Shown: positions 1-8,894, numbered from the stretch's first letter. The stretch is 50,170 nucleotides of DNA from Rubellimicrobium mesophilum DSM 19309 (GCF_000600335.2 NZ_KK088576.1:1-50170), one strand, 5' to 3'. Notes: generated by a model not told the origin, from the letters alone. Numbers and translations: made by a program.

Positions 1-489
1 GCCGCCGCTCCCGGTGCCGAAGCCGCGCCCGCGCCGATCCCCGCCAGCGTGGCCGGCGTCGTCGCCGCCCCGCGTCCGCACCTGCGCCCCGCCCGGGCCG
101 CCGCGCCAGCCGAATCCGGTCCCGCCGTCGTCGCCGAAGCGACCCCCGCCGAAGCGACCCCCGCCGAAGCGACCCCCGCCGAATCGACCCCCGCCGCCGA
201 GGAGTCGACCTCCGTCGCCGTCACCGCGAGCCTCCCCGCCGGCACGCACCTCGTCCAGCTCGGCGCCTTCGACTCGGCCGAGATCGCCGCCTCCGAATGG
301 ACACGCCTCCAGGGCAAGTTCGGCGAGTTCCTGGGCTCCAGGGAGCGCGTCATCCAGGAGACCCAGAGCGGCGGCCGCACCTTCTACCGCCTCCGCGCCG
401 AGGGCTTCGAGGACCGCGCCGACGCCCGCCGCCTCTGCGCCGCCCTGACGGCCGAGGGCGCGGACTGCATCCCCGTGACGGTGGACTGA
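1..489 (+). CDS. SPOR-domain protein, C-terminal part (5' end outside window)
   Basis: The reading frame is open from the first base and ends in TGA at 487-489, so only the C-terminal part is present. The visible part is an Ala/Pro-rich low-complexity linker followed by about 75 residues (THLVQLGAFDSAEIAASEW ... FYRLRAEGFEDRADARRLCAAL ... CIPVTV) that match the SPOR peptidoglycan-binding fold. SPOR domains bind denuded glycan strands at the septum, so the protein is probably an envelope or cell-division protein with an N-terminal membrane anchor upstream of the window. The linker holds four 15-bp tandem repeats coding EATPA. The stop overlaps the nagZ start by one base, which indicates translational coupling in a peptidoglycan/chromosome-segregation operon. 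Confidence 0.85.
   Translation, partial: AAAPGAEAAPAPIPASVAGVVAAPRPHLRPARAAAPAESGPAVVAEATPAEATPAEATPAESTPAAEESTSVAVTASLPAGTHLVQLGAFDSAEIAASEWTRLQGKFGEFLGSRERVIQETQSGGRTFYRLRAEGFEDRADARRLCAALTAEGADCIPVTVD
136..195 (+). repeat. 15-bp tandem repeat, four copies, in the SPOR-protein linker
   Basis: The unit GAAGCGACCCCCGCC occurs three times without change (136-150, 151-165, 166-180), and a fourth copy (181-195) differs by one base. Each copy encodes EATPA (the last ESTPA). The array is in frame, so copy number changes would alter only linker length. Confidence 0.9.
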
Positions 490-1484
490 TGCCGCTCTCC
501 GCGATCCTCGGCGTCTCCGGCACCTCCCTCGACGCCTGGGAGCGCGGGTTCCTGCGCGACGCCGATCCCTGGGGCTTCATCCTCTTCGCCCGCAACGTCG
601 AGGACCCCGACCAGCTCCGCCGCCTGACGGCGGAGCTTCGCGACACCGTCGGCCGCGACGCCCCCATCCTGATCGACCAGGAGGGGGGCCGCGTGCAGCG
701 GATGCGCCCCCCCTTCTGGCGCGAATACCTCCCCGCCCTGACGCAGATGGAGCGCGCGACCGAGCCCCTCCGCGCCCAGTGGGTGAGGAACCGCCTCATC
801 GCCGCCGAGCTGCAGGACGTCGGCATCGACGTGAACTGCGTCCCTCTGGCCGACCTCGTGGAGGATGGGACCCACCCGATCCTCAGGAACCGCCTCTACG
901 GCGCCGACATCCCGACCGTGGTGACCGCCGCCCGCGCCTGTGCCCAAGCGCACCTCGCGGGCGGCGTCCTCCCCGTCCTCAAGCACATCCCCGGCTATGG
1001 CCGCGCCCGCGTGGACAGCCACCTCGACCTCCCCCGCGTCTCCGTCGGGCGCGAGGTGCTCCAGTCCCGCGACTTCGCCCCCTTCCGCGCGCTGCGCGAC
1101 CTGCCCCTCGGCATGACCGCTCATATCGTCTTCGATGCGGTGGACCCCGACCGCCCCTGCACGACCTCCCCCGTCGCGATCCGCATGATCCGCGAGGAGA
1201 TCGGCTTCGACGGCCTCCTGATGACCGACGACATCGGCATGGAGGCCCTCACCGGCACCATGGCCGAGCGCGCCGCCGCCTCCCTCGCCGCCGGCGTGGA
1301 CCTCGTCCTCTACTGCAAGGGCGAGCGCCCGGACCTCGTCGGAACCGTCTCCGCTTGCCACCCCCTCGAAGGCCCCGCCCTCGAACGCGCCGTCCGCGCC
1401 CTGGCCCTCCGCCGCCCGCCCGAGCCCGTGGACATCGCCGCGCTCGCCGAGGAGCTGCACGAGCTCCTCCCCGAAGGGGCCTGA
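489..1484 (+). CDS. nagZ: Beta-N-acetylhexosaminidase NagZ (glycoside hydrolase family 3)
   Basis: NagZ is a cytoplasmic enzyme that removes N-acetylglucosamine from anhydromuropeptides during peptidoglycan recycling. The 331-residue protein has the GH3 features: IDQEGGRVQRM near residue 62, a KHIPGYGRARVDSH segment at 165-178 whose DSH histidine is the family's general acid/base, and MTDDIGM at 245-251 carrying the nucleophilic aspartate. Most family members have KHFPGHG, so the tyrosine in place of the second histidine is a variation. The ATG at 489 overlaps the previous stop (TGATG), and the gene ends in TGATG with scpA. This gives a tightly coupled SPOR-nagZ-scpA-scpB order. Confidence 0.93.
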   Translation: MPLSAILGVSGTSLDAWERGFLRDADPWGFILFARNVEDPDQLRRLTAELRDTVGRDAPILIDQEGGRVQRMRPPFWREYLPALTQMERATEPLRAQWVRNRLIAAELQDVGIDVNCVPLADLVEDGTHPILRNRLYGADIPTVVTAARACAQAHLAGGVLPVLKHIPGYGRARVDSHLDLPRVSVGREVLQSRDFAPFRALRDLPLGMTAHIVFDAVDPDRPCTTSPVAIRMIREEIGFDGLLMTDDIGMEALTGTMAERAAASLAAGVDLVLYCKGERPDLVGTVSACHPLEGPALERAVRALALRRPPEPVDIAALAEELHELLPEGA

Positions 1485-2242
1485 TGGACGGCGGCTCGCT
1501 CCGGATCCCCGTCCCGGACGCGCTCATCGTGGACGTGGGCGGGTTCGAGGGGCCGCTCGACCTCCTCCTCACGCTCGCCCGCCAGCAGAAGGTGGACCTG
1601 CGCGAGATCAGCATCCTCGCCCTCGCCCAGCAGTACCTCGCCTTCATCGAGAGCGCCGCGCGCGCCCGCATCGACCTCGCCGCCGACTACCTCGTGATGG
1701 CCGCCTGGCTCGCCTACCTGAAGTCCCGCCTTCTCCTTCCTCCCGACCCGGAGGAGGAGCCCGAGGCCGAGGACCTCGCCCGCGACCTCGCCTTCCGCCT
1801 CGCCCGCCTCGAAGCCATGCGCGAGGCCGCCCAGGCCCTCATGGACCGCCCCCGCCTGAACCGCGACGTCTTCCCGCGCGGGGAGGTCGAGGCGATGGAG
1901 GAGACCCGCGTCACCCGCCTCACCGCGAGCCTCTACGACCTCCTCTCCGCCTACGCGCGCCTGCGCACCCGCGACGAGTTCCGCCCCTTCGCCATGGACC
2001 GCGTCGGCGTCTACACCATGGAGGAGGCGCTCGACCGTCTCCGCCCCCTGATCGGCGACTGGGCCGACTGGGCGTCCTTGAGCGACTGGCTCCCCCCCGG
2101 CTGGACCGACGGCCCCCGCCGCCGCGCCGCCACCGCCGCCACCTTCGCCGCCGCGCTGGAGCTGGTGCGCGAGGGCCTCGCCGACATCCGCCAGGACGGC
2201 CCCTTCGCCCCGATCCACCTGCGCGCGAGGGCTCCGGCATGA
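1484..2242 (+). CDS. scpA: Segregation and condensation protein A
   Basis: ScpA is the kleisin that bridges the SMC dimer and, with ScpB, forms the chromosome condensation complex. The 252-residue protein begins FEGPLDLLLTLARQQKVDLREISI, the typical N-terminal signature, followed by LAADYLVMAAWLAYLKSRLLLP, an acidic linker (EEEPEAEDLA) and a C-terminal winged-helix region. The start ATG overlaps the nagZ stop by one base. scpB follows after 169 bases that hold a REPIN-like inverted repeat, so the usual close scpA-scpB coupling is interrupted here. Confidence 0.93.
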   Translation: MDGGSLRIPVPDALIVDVGGFEGPLDLLLTLARQQKVDLREISILALAQQYLAFIESAARARIDLAADYLVMAAWLAYLKSRLLLPPDPEEEPEAEDLARDLAFRLARLEAMREAAQALMDRPRLNRDVFPRGEVEAMEETRVTRLTASLYDLLSAYARLRTRDEFRPFAMDRVGVYTMEEALDRLRPLIGDWADWASLSDWLPPGWTDGPRRRAATAATFAAALELVREGLADIRQDGPFAPIHLRARAPA

Positions 2243-2267
2243 GCGCGAAGCCCCGGGCGTGCGACCT

Positions 2268-2355
2268 CGTAGGGCGGGCTTCAGCCCGCCATGTTCCCTC
2301 ATCCACTCGCGTAGCGCCTGCCATTCCGGCGTGGCGGGCTGAAGCCCGACCTACG
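2268..2355. repeat. REPIN-like inverted pair of REP sequences
   Basis: A 24-base arm at 2268-2291 (begins CGTAGGGCGGGCTTCAGC) is matched by its reverse complement at 2332-2355 with a single mismatch. Each arm is itself a hairpin: GGCGGGCT-TC-AGCCCGCC in the left arm and nearly the same in the right. The arms start with GTAG, the tetranucleotide that marks REP elements mobilised by RAYT (TnpA_REP) transposases. The 40-base spacer looks unrelated. I see no RAYT gene or further copy in the window. Confidence 0.75.
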
Positions 2356-2411
2356 GCCTGTCCCACGCGCCGCGTCCCATCCCGACGGCCCGAATTCCTC
2401 CTCGTCGGCCC

Positions 2412-3005
2412 ATGACCGCCGAGCCCCCCTTCGACGTCCCCACCCCCGAGGAGCAGGAGCGCATGGTCGAGGCGCTCCTCTTCGCCTCCCCCGAGCCGCT
2501 CCCCACCGCCAAGCTCGCCGAGCGCCTCCCCCCCGGCTGCGATCCCCGCGCCGCGCTGGCCCGCCTGCAGCGCCTTTACGAGGGCAGGGGGGTCAACCTC
2601 GTCCGCTCCGGGGGCGCCTGGGCCTTCCGCACCGCGCCGGACCTGCGCTTCCTCCTCTCCCGCGAGGTGGTTGAGACCCGCAAGCTCTCCCGCGCCGGCA
2701 TCGAGACCCTGGCCATCGTCGCGTATCACGGCCCTGTCACCCGCACCGAGATCGAGGAGATCCGGGGCGTCTCGGTCTCCAAGGGCACCCTCGACCAGCT
2801 CCTTGAGCTCGGCTGGGTCCGCCTCGGCCGCCGGCGGGAGACCCCCGGCCGTCCGGCGACCTACGTCACCACGGACGCCTTCCTCGACCACTTCGCCCTC
2901 GAAAGCGCCGCCGACCTCCCCAGCCTCGCCGACCTCCGCGCCGCCGGCTTCCTGGGCGAGCCTACGGTTCAGGAGAACCTGCCGCTCCCCGACCCGGAGC
3001 CGTGA
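2412..3005 (+). CDS. scpB: Segregation and condensation protein B
   Basis: ScpB dimerises and binds the ScpA kleisin to form the SMC-ScpAB condensin. The 197-residue protein shows the expected tandem winged-helix pattern: MVEALLFASPEPLPTAKLAERL at the N terminus, then LSRAGIETLAIVAYHGPVTRTEIEEIRGVSVSKGTLDQLLELGWV, the most conserved ScpB stretch, and RRETPGRPATYVTTDAFLDHF. Length is normal for the family. It is the last recognisable gene of the plus-strand group. From memory, tatABC often follow scpB in relatives, but here a 766-base stretch without a supported gene follows. Confidence 0.93.
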   Translation: MTAEPPFDVPTPEEQERMVEALLFASPEPLPTAKLAERLPPGCDPRAALARLQRLYEGRGVNLVRSGGAWAFRTAPDLRFLLSREVVETRKLSRAGIETLAIVAYHGPVTRTEIEEIRGVSVSKGTLDQLLELGWVRLGRRRETPGRPATYVTTDAFLDHFALESAADLPSLADLRAAGFLGEPTVQENLPLPDPEP

Positions 3006-3293
3006 ATCGGGCACCGCGCGTGTCCCCGCCATCGCAAGACGCACCACCAGTTGCGGAACAGGAGGCACACCGGCTCCGTCGCGTGGGGTGGCGCTCCACC
3101 TCACCGTGCGCCACCCGCCATCGCGCCACGCGTTCCCAACAGGACGGGTGGTGCCGCGTCCCCATGCGACGAATGGGCCGGGCGCAGCGCCAGAAGGCTG
3201 CCCCATGGGGTGCGTGCTCGCACGCGCCGCGCCGGTGGCCTGCGACTGCCCTGATTCGGGTGGCTGACGGGGCGCGCGGGACCTTGCCCGCCT

Positions 3294-3369
3294 GGGGCGA
3301 CGCAACACCCATGCGTGGGAACTCCCTTTGTCCAATCAGAGACTTGCGCCCCAGGTGTTGCGTCGCCCC
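3294..3369. repeat. Inverted repeat of the GGTGTTGCGTCGCCCC family, copy pair 1
   Basis: GGGGCGACGCAACACC at 3294-3309 and its exact reverse complement GGTGTTGCGTCGCCCC at 3354-3369 form a perfect 16-bp inverted repeat with a 44-base spacer. The same motif recurs at 41651-41666 with a near-perfect mate at 41691-41705, and in both places ACCGAACG follows six or seven bases after the motif. It therefore appears to be a dispersed intergenic repeat family. Confidence 0.8.
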
Positions 3370-3389
3370 ACCCCCCACCGAACGCCACG

Positions 3390-3404
3390 TTTACCACTCG
3401 TTAA
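3390..3404 (+). promoter_or_regulatory. CtrA-like box (TTTA-N7-TTAA)
   Basis: TTTACCACTCGTTAA followed by CC fits the CtrA consensus TTAA-N7-TTAA with one mismatch. It is an AT-rich island in very GC-rich DNA. No supported gene follows on either strand within 365 bases, so its target is unknown. Confidence 0.4.
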
Positions 3405-3771
3405 CCCGGCGCGGGCACTCTGGGCGCAACGCAACGAATCAGGCCCGTCCCGACGGCCAGGGCGCTACGCCCCGGGTGCCGGCTGTGGGACAGCACCCCC
3501 GAAGAGCGGGCCAAAGAGAGGTGAATGGAACTACGTCGCACGGACCTGTCCGCGCAGAGCCGGCCCCGGAGAGGGGCCCACATACCGGGAACGGGAGATC
3601 CTCCCCGCGTCCCCCATAGACTCAAGCCCGCTGAAGAGGCGGTCCGGATAGGTCCCGAAAACCCCCTCGCGCCGGGGCGGACGAGGCAACCCGGAGGCCC
3701 CGCGGGATTGAAGCATTCGTAGGAACCCCCTGGCCCGAACCACCCCGGGCCGAAGCGCAAGCCACCGCGCC

Positions 3772-4845
3772 CTAGGCCCCGACCTCCGCGAAATGCTTCG
3801 CCAGCTTCAGCCCCTGTCCCTGGTAGTTGCTCGCGATTCCCCGCCCGTAGAGCTGGTCCGGCACCTCCGCCATCCGCTCGTAGAGCAGCCGCCCCACCAC
3901 CTGCCCATGCTCCAAGGCAAACGGCGCCTCATGGCACCGCACCTCCAGCACCTCGCGCGAGCCCGTCCCGGCCGTCCCATGCCCGAAGCCCGGATCGAAG
4001 AACCCGGCGTAATGCACCCGGAACTCGCCCACCATGGCCAGATACGGCGCCATCTCCGCCGCATGGTCCGGCGGGATCGTCACCGCCTCGCGGCTCATCA
4101 GGATGTAGAAGGCCCCCGGATCGAGGATGATCCGCTCGTCTTCCGCGACGATCTCCTCCCAGAAGGCACGGGGGTCGTAATGCCCGATCCGGTCGAGGTC
4201 GATCACCCCGGTATGCGGCTTGGCCCGCCACCCCACGCGTCCCGGCCCCTTGAGGTCCACCGAGAACGCGAGCCCGTCGTCGATCGCCGCCTCCGCTCCC
4301 TGCACCAGCGGCACCCGCCCCTGCAGCTCCCGCAGCTCCTCGTCCGAGAGCCGCGCCTCCCCCTCCCGCAGCCGGAGCTGGTTCAGCCGCATTCCCGGTC
4401 GCACCAGCACGCTGAACGACCGGGGGCAGATCTCCGCCCAGAGCGGCCCGCGATACCCCTGGGGCACGTGGTCGAACTCCGTCCCTCCGTCGCAGATCGT
4501 CCGCGTCAGCAGGTCGAGCCGCCCCGTCGAGCTCTTGGCGTTCGCGACCCCCTCCAGCCCCCCGGGCAACGCAAGCTCCTCCATCAGCGGCACGAGGTAG
4601 ACGCAGCCCTTCTCCAGCACCGCCCCGTCGTCCAGGCGGAAGCGGTGCATCTCGAAGGCCCCGAGCCGCTCCTCGACCGTCCTCCCCTCTCCGGCCAGGA
4701 ACGACGCCCGCACCCGAACCGCGAAGCGCCCGAGCCGCAGATCCAGCGAGGCCGGCTGCACCTGCGCCGGCAGCACCGGCTCTGCGGCCGCGATCCCTCC
4801 CTCGGCGATCAGCCCACGGAGCCGCTGGCTCGGCAGAACACCCAA
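3772..4845 (-). CDS. dcd: 2'-deoxycytidine 5'-triphosphate deaminase (long, two-domain form)
   Basis: The enzyme deaminates dCTP to dUTP for thymidylate synthesis. The protein is about 357 residues, the double-length DCD form seen in alphaproteobacteria rather than the roughly 190-residue E. coli type. Two dUTPase-like halves are visible: QPASLDLRLGRFAVRV ... ANAKSSTGRLDLLTR, and a second ending in VRCHEAPFALEHGQVVGRLLYERM. I chose the TTG start at 4845 because AGAGGAG lies eight bases upstream and the product then begins GVLPSQ, as the family does. A GTG at 4878 would add eleven residues but lacks that spacing. The gene is convergent with scpB. Confidence 0.87.
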   Translation of the reverse strand: MGVLPSQRLRGLIAEGGIAAAEPVLPAQVQPASLDLRLGRFAVRVRASFLAGEGRTVEERLGAFEMHRFRLDDGAVLEKGCVYLVPLMEELALPGGLEGVANAKSSTGRLDLLTRTICDGGTEFDHVPQGYRGPLWAEICPRSFSVLVRPGMRLNQLRLREGEARLSDEELRELQGRVPLVQGAEAAIDDGLAFSVDLKGPGRVGWRAKPHTGVIDLDRIGHYDPRAFWEEIVAEDERIILDPGAFYILMSREAVTIPPDHAAEMAPYLAMVGEFRVHYAGFFDPGFGHGTAGTGSREVLEVRCHEAPFALEHGQVVGRLLYERMAEVPDQLYGRGIASNYQGQGLKLAKHFAEVGA

Positions 4846-4985
4846 CGACGCATCTCCTCTTGGCTCGACGGCCTCCACGACGACGCCCGACGTGCCGCCG
4901 AGTCAAGGCCGGCCGGACGTCTGGCCGGACAGTTGCGTGGAAGGGGCTCGACGGTGTGGGATAGGAGCAGCAGGGGAGGGAGCCC

Positions 4986-5342
4986 ATGGACCAGCTCAGC
5001 CAGATCGCCCGCCGCGTCGAATCGCTCGACCGGGCCCGCGCCTTCTGGCGCGACACTTTGGGGATCAGGGAGCTCTACGCCTTCCCGGGCCTTGCCTTCC
5101 TCGACCTGGGCGGCACGCGCCTGATGCTGCGCGAGACCGGAGCGCGCGACGAGGCCGACCTCCTCTACCTCCGCGTCCCTGATATTGCCGCCGCGCATGA
5201 CGGATTGGCGGCGAGGGGAGTGACCTTCCTCCAGGCCCCGCAGGTCGTCCACCGCCACGCCGACGGTTCGGAGGAATGGATGGCGTTCTTCAAGGACGAC
5301 GAGGGCCGTCCGCTGGCTCTCCACGCGGTCAGGGTCGGATGA
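4986..5342 (+). CDS. VOC (glyoxalase/bleomycin-resistance) family protein
   Basis: This 118-residue protein has the paired beta-alpha-beta-beta-beta layout of the vicinal oxygen chelate fold. It begins with IARRVESLDRARAFWRDTLGIRELYAFPGLAFLDLGGTRLML, and the second module runs from LLYLRVPDIAAAHDGLAARGVTF to WMAFFKDDEGRPLALH. VOC proteins bind a divalent metal and act as lyases, dioxygenases or resistance proteins, and the substrate cannot be told here. GGGAGGGAGCCC precedes the ATG. It is a stand-alone gene divergent from dcd and followed by tRNA-Pro on the other strand. Confidence 0.82.
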   Translation: MDQLSQIARRVESLDRARAFWRDTLGIRELYAFPGLAFLDLGGTRLMLRETGARDEADLLYLRVPDIAAAHDGLAARGVTFLQAPQVVHRHADGSEEWMAFFKDDEGRPLALHAVRVG

Positions 5343-5369
5343 TCTCGGAAGCTTCGGGGGGGTGGATGA

Positions 5370-5446
5370 TGGTCGGGCTAGCAGGACTTGAACCTGCGAC
5401 CTCCCGCCCCCCAGACGGACGCGCTACCAGACTGCGCTATAGCCCG
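5370..5446 (-). tRNA. tRNA-Pro (anticodon GGG)
   Basis: Reading the minus strand, a 77-base cloverleaf folds: acceptor stem CGGGCTA/TAGCCCG, D stem GCGC/GCGC, anticodon stem TCCGT/GCGGG with loop CTGGGGG (anticodon GGG), T stem GCAGG/CCTGC with loop TTCAAGT, discriminator A and an encoded CCA. The anticodon stem has two G-T wobble pairs. The tRNA lies between the VOC gene and the merR gene. Confidence 0.95.
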
Positions 5447-5501
5447 ACACGGGCGCCTTCTTACCGATTCAGGCGGCGGGGGCAAGGGCAAAAGCCACCC
5501 C

Positions 5502-6197
5502 TCAGCGCGACGGTGACGCCCCCTCGCGCAACTCCGCGAGCCGACGCACGAGAGGGGCCAGGCGCGCGGCCTCGGCCCGCAGCCGGTCCCGGTCGGCCCC
5601 GGCCAACGCCTCGCGAAGGCGAGCCAACGAACCCTCTCCGGAGGCGCGGACCGGGGCCCTCAGGCGATCCAGCGTCCCCGCCAGGAACTCGCTCACCGGG
5701 GCGGCGACCGGCGTCGCCTCGGGGGCGGGGCCGGGCGCGGGGTCCGGCTCGCACTCCGCCTCCAACGTGAACCCGACCGATTCCTCATCTATGTCGAGCT
5801 CGCCCGCCTCCGCGTCAGCAGGCTCCTCCTCCCCGGCCCGGGGCCAGGGCCCGACGATCACGGCGACAGGAGCCTCCTCCGTGGCCTCCTCCGTCCCTTC
5901 CCAGGGCAGGGCGGAGAGCGTGGCGACGTGCCGCGGGCCCTTTTCCTTGAGCAGCTTCTGGACGCCCCGGATGGTCATGCCCTGCTCGTGCAGCAGGACC
6001 TTGATCCCCGACAGGAGCGCGATGTCGTCCGGGCGGTAGTAGCGCCGCCCGCCGGCCCGCTTCACGGGCTTGATCTGCGGGAACTTGGACTCCCAGAAGC
6101 GCAGCACATGGGCCGGCGTCTCGAGGAAGGCCGCCACCTCGCTGATGGTGCGGAACGCGTCGGGGGACTTGCCCACGGCCTCAGCCCCGGTTGCCAT
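5502..6197 (-). CDS. MerR-family transcriptional regulator
   Basis: The first 75 residues form a MerR-type winged helix: [69 protein letters not shown]. The rest is an acidic Pro/Glu-rich linker and a C-terminal Arg/Leu helix ([34 protein letters not shown]). No metal-binding cysteines are seen, so a metal sensor is unlikely and the ligand is unknown. The ATG at 6197 lies within the end of ihfA (17-base overlap). This ihfA-merR order downstream of fabH is common in alphaproteobacteria. Confidence 0.88.
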   Translation of the reverse strand: MATGAEAVGKSPDAFRTISEVAAFLETPAHVLRFWESKFPQIKPVKRAGGRRYYRPDDIALLSGIKVLLHEQGMTIRGVQKLLKEKGPRHVATLSALPWEGTEEATEEAPVAVIVGPWPRAGEEEPADAEAGELDIDEESVGFTLEAECEPDPAPGPAPEATPVAAPVSEFLAGTLDRLRAPVRASGEGSLARLREALAGADRDRLRAEAARLAPLVRRLAELREGASPSR

Positions 6198-6483
6198 GGG
6201 CGATCCGGTTCTTCATCAGGTGCGAGGATCGGAAGGTCAGCACGCGCCGGGGATGGATCGGCACCTCCTCCCCGGTCTTGGGGTTGCGGCCGACGCGGGC
6301 GGCCTTCTCCCGGACCGAGAAGGTCCCGAAGGAGGAGATCTTGACTGTCTCCCCCCGCACCAGCGCGTCCGAGATGTGGTTCAGCACGGATTCCACCAGC
6401 GTGGCGGAGTCGTTGCGGGACAGCCCGACCTCGCGGTGAACCGCGTCGGCCAAGTCCATGCGCGTCAAGGTCTTGTCCGACAT
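6181..6483 (-). CDS. ihfA: Integration host factor subunit alpha
   Basis: IHF alpha pairs with IHF beta to bend DNA sharply at promoters, origins and recombination sites. The 100-residue product [26 protein letters not shown] has the HU/IHF fold, with the DNA-intercalating arm [23 protein letters not shown]. The arm reads [10 protein letters not shown] and TRMDL begins helix 1, which favours the alpha over the beta subunit. I start at the ATG at 6483 rather than the longer frame to 6501, because MSDKTLTR is the family N terminus. It lies between fabH and merR on the same strand. Confidence 0.93.
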   Translation of the reverse strand: MSDKTLTRMDLADAVHREVGLSRNDSATLVESVLNHISDALVRGETVKISSFGTFSVREKAARVGRNPKTGEEVPIHPRRVLTFRSSHLMKNRIAHGNRG

Positions 6484-6565
6484 TCTGAAAGCCCCCCACA
6501 ATGTGCCGCCCAGACTACGGCAGGGGACTCACGCGGTCAATCGCGCCTCCGTGATCGTCGGTGGC

Positions 6566-7534
6566 TCACCACCGCACGACGACCGACCCCCAGGCGAGCC
6601 CGCCGCCGATCGCCTCCATCACCACGAGGTCGCCCCGCTTGATCTGCCCCCGCTCGACCCCCACCGAGAGGGCGAGGGGGATCGACGCCGCCGAGGTGTT
6701 GCCGTGGTCCTGCACGGTCACGACGACCCGGTCCATGGGCACGCCCATCTTCTGGGCGGTCGCCTTGATGATCCGAAGGTTCGCCTGGTGCGGAACGATC
6801 CAGTCCACGTCTTCGCCGGTCAGCCCCGCCCGTTCGAGAGCGGACTCGGCCGTCTGGGCGAGCTTGCCGACGGCGTGGCGGAAGACCTCCTTGCCCTCCA
6901 TCCGGAGCACGCCCTGCGTGCCGGTGGAGATGCCGCCGTCCACGTAAAGGAGGTCCTTGAAGGTCCCGTCCGAATGGAGGTCGGTCGCCAGGACGCCACG
7001 GGCGGCCGTTCCGTCGGACTCCTGCCATTCGAGGAGCACGGCGCCCGCACCGTCGCCGAAGAGGACGCAGGTGGTCCGGTCGGTCCAGTCGAGGATCTTG
7101 GAGAAGGTCTCGGCCCCGATCACCAGAACGCGCCGGGCCTGCCCCGCCACGATCAGCGCGTTCGCGGTGGTCAGCGCATAGACGAACCCCGCGCAGACGG
7201 CCTGCAGGTCGAAGGCGAATCCCCCGGTCATGCCGAGCGCCCTCTGCACCATCGTCGCGGCCGAGGGGAAGGTGAGGTCCGGGGTGGAGGTGGCGAGCAC
7301 GATGGCATCCACCTTGGAAGGCTCGCGTCCCGCCATAGCCAGCGCCGCGCGCGCGGCGCGCGTTGCCATGTCCGAGGTCGTCTGCCCGGGCGCCGCGAAG
7401 TGCCGCCGCTCGATCCCCGTCCGCTCGCGGATCCACTCGTCCGAGGTGTCGAGCGTCGCCTCGAACTCGGCGTTCGGCACCACCCGGTCAGGCAGGTAAT
7501 GCCCGACGCCCGTCACCACGGCCCTGATGGTCAT
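6566..7534 (-). CDS. fabH: 3-oxoacyl-[ACP] synthase III (KAS III)
   Basis: FabH condenses acetyl-CoA with malonyl-ACP to start type II fatty acid synthesis. The 322-residue thiolase-fold protein carries the Cys-His-Asn triad: Cys114 in LQAVCAGF, His249 in VPHQANLRI and Asn279 in DHGNTSAAS. The C-terminal [13 protein letters not shown] is also typical. The start overlaps the plsX stop by four bases (7531-7534), so the two are translationally coupled. ihfA follows 82 bases downstream. Confidence 0.96.
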   Translation of the reverse strand: MTIRAVVTGVGHYLPDRVVPNAEFEATLDTSDEWIRERTGIERRHFAAPGQTTSDMATRAARAALAMAGREPSKVDAIVLATSTPDLTFPSAATMVQRALGMTGGFAFDLQAVCAGFVYALTTANALIVAGQARRVLVIGAETFSKILDWTDRTTCVLFGDGAGAVLLEWQESDGTAARGVLATDLHSDGTFKDLLYVDGGISTGTQGVLRMEGKEVFRHAVGKLAQTAESALERAGLTGEDVDWIVPHQANLRIIKATAQKMGVPMDRVVVTVQDHGNTSAASIPLALSVGVERGQIKRGDLVVMEAIGGGLAWGSVVVRW

Positions 7535-8664
7535 CTCTGCTGCTCCTGAGGCGCCTCGACGCCGGTGGCGGGGGTTGCCCCCCCGTCCGTCCCGTTATCC
7601 TGAGCGAGCGCGACCGCCGACGCAACCCGTGCCGCAAGCCGCCCCGCGAAGCCCGCCGTCGCCAGCCGGTGGGCGAGCGTCAAGGCCGCCGCCACCCCGG
7701 TCGCGTCGGCCGAGCCGTGGCTCTTGATGACGGTGCCGTTGAGCCCGAGGAAGACGCCCCCGTTCACCCGGCGCGGGTCGATCCGCAGCCGCAGCCGGTC
7801 CGGCGCCCGCATGGAGAAGAGCGCGCCGATCTTCGACAGCGGCCCGAGGTTCAGCGCCTCGCGCAGGAGGCCCGCTATCAGCGTCGCGGTCCCCTCGCCG
7901 GTCTTGAGGGCGACGTTGCCGGTGAAGCCGTCGGTCACGATCACGTCCACGCGGTTCGAGGGAATGTCGCTCCCCTCCACGAAGCCCACGAAGTCGAACT
8001 CGCCCTTGGGCGCGGCCTCCTGCATGAGCTCGAGCGCGTCCTTGAGCTCCTGCCGTCCCTTGTGCTCCTCGGTCCCGACGTTGAGGAGCCCCACGCGCGG
8101 ACGCGCGATGCCGAGGCCCTGCCGCGCGTAAGAGGTGCCCATCAGCGCATAGACGAGGAGATCCTCCGCGTCCGCGCGGATATCGGCGCCCACGTCGAGC
8201 ATGACGTTGAACCGGGTCGGGTTGCGCGAGGGCCAGAGGCAGGCGATGGCGGGCCGGTTGACGCCCGGCACCTTGCGGAGCCGCAGCATCGACACCGCCA
8301 TGAGAGCGCCGGTGTTCCCGCAGGAAACGACCGCCTGGGCCCGACCGTCGCGCACGACGTCGACGGCGGACCACATGGACGTGTCCTTGCCGGTCCGCAT
8401 CACCTGCGACGGCTTGTCGGTCATCGCGACCGCCCCGGGCGCATGGACGATGCGCACGCGATCCCCCAGCTTCCGGACGAGCGGAGTCAGAACCTGCTCA
8501 GGCCCGTGCAGCAGGACGCGGGCCCCCGGCGTCTCGGCCAGGAAGGCCTCGAGCCCCGCGACGACGACCTGCGGCCCCTTGTCGCCCCCCATCGCGTCCA
8601 GGGAAATGACGACGCCGTCGGCCTGGGCCGGGGCGCTCCCGATGGACGGACGGCTGTCGGTCAT
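7531..8664 (-). CDS. plsX: Phosphate acyltransferase PlsX
   Basis: PlsX makes acyl-phosphate from acyl-ACP, the first step of phospholipid synthesis by the PlsX/PlsY route. The 377-residue protein shows [12 protein letters not shown] near residue 20, [10 protein letters not shown] near 115, NVGTEEHKG and [16 protein letters not shown]. The last 40 residues ([29 protein letters not shown]) are a low-complexity tail beyond the enzyme core. It lies 23 bases after rpmF and overlaps fabH by four bases. Confidence 0.96.
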   Translation of the reverse strand: MTDSRPSIGSAPAQADGVVISLDAMGGDKGPQVVVAGLEAFLAETPGARVLLHGPEQVLTPLVRKLGDRVRIVHAPGAVAMTDKPSQVMRTGKDTSMWSAVDVVRDGRAQAVVSCGNTGALMAVSMLRLRKVPGVNRPAIACLWPSRNPTRFNVMLDVGADIRADAEDLLVYALMGTSYARQGLGIARPRVGLLNVGTEEHKGRQELKDALELMQEAAPKGEFDFVGFVEGSDIPSNRVDVIVTDGFTGNVALKTGEGTATLIAGLLREALNLGPLSKIGALFSMRAPDRLRLRIDPRRVNGGVFLGLNGTVIKSHGSADATGVAAALTLAHRLATAGFAGRLAARVASAVALAQDNGTDGGATPATGVEAPQEQQR

Positions 8665-8687
8665 CGACGGGTGACGCGGTCAGCCGT

Positions 8688-8894
8688 TCAGGCCGCGTCC
8701 TCGTCGATCTCGGCGACGGCGTGCGGCGGGACGATCTCCTTGGAGTCGTAGTGGCCGCAGGTCGGGCAGACGTGATGCGGACGCTTCAGTTCGCCGCAGT
8801 TGCTGCACTCGTTGGGGTTGGCGGCAACGAGGAAATCGTGGGCGCGGCGCTGGTTGCGGCGCGACTTGGAGACTTTGTTCTGCGGGACGGCCAT
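8688..8894 (-). CDS. rpmF: 50S ribosomal protein L32
   Basis: The 68-residue basic protein begins [22 protein letters not shown], the classic L32 N terminus, and carries a zinc ribbon [20 protein letters not shown] with two CxxC pairs. It sits in the usual yceD-rpmF-plsX-fabH order. The ATG at 8894 (MAVPQNK) is firm. The gene is the short downstream part of a much longer open frame whose remainder is not coding. Confidence 0.97.
   Translation of the reverse strand: MAVPQNKVSKSRRNQRRAHDFLVAANPNECSNCGELKRPHHVCPTCGHYDSKEIVPPHAVAEIDEDAA

Larger units (their letters stand above)
3006..3771. other. Long stretch with no supported gene (scpB-dcd interval)
   Basis: The 766 bases between the convergent scpB and dCTP deaminase genes contain only overlapping open frames rich in Arg, Pro and Gly, with codon use unlike the neighbours. 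I support no protein here. The best small candidate is 3525-3722 (65 codons, preceded by AGAGAGGTGA), but its composition argues against it. What the stretch does hold is a 16-bp inverted repeat (3294-3309/3354-3369) and a CtrA-like box (3390-3404), both listed separately. It could be a decayed gene, an RNA gene I cannot recognise, or a rearrangement scar. Confidence 0.5.

Noticed and set aside
384..1460. 358-codon minus-strand frame over nagZ
   Set aside because: Mirror of high-GC coding sequence; nagZ on the plus strand has all family motifs.
3525..3722. 65-codon frame with AGAGAGGTGA before the ATG
   Set aside because: Arg/Pro/Gly-rich composition and poor third-position bias; no recognisable domain. 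Kept only as a remark in the gene-free interval.
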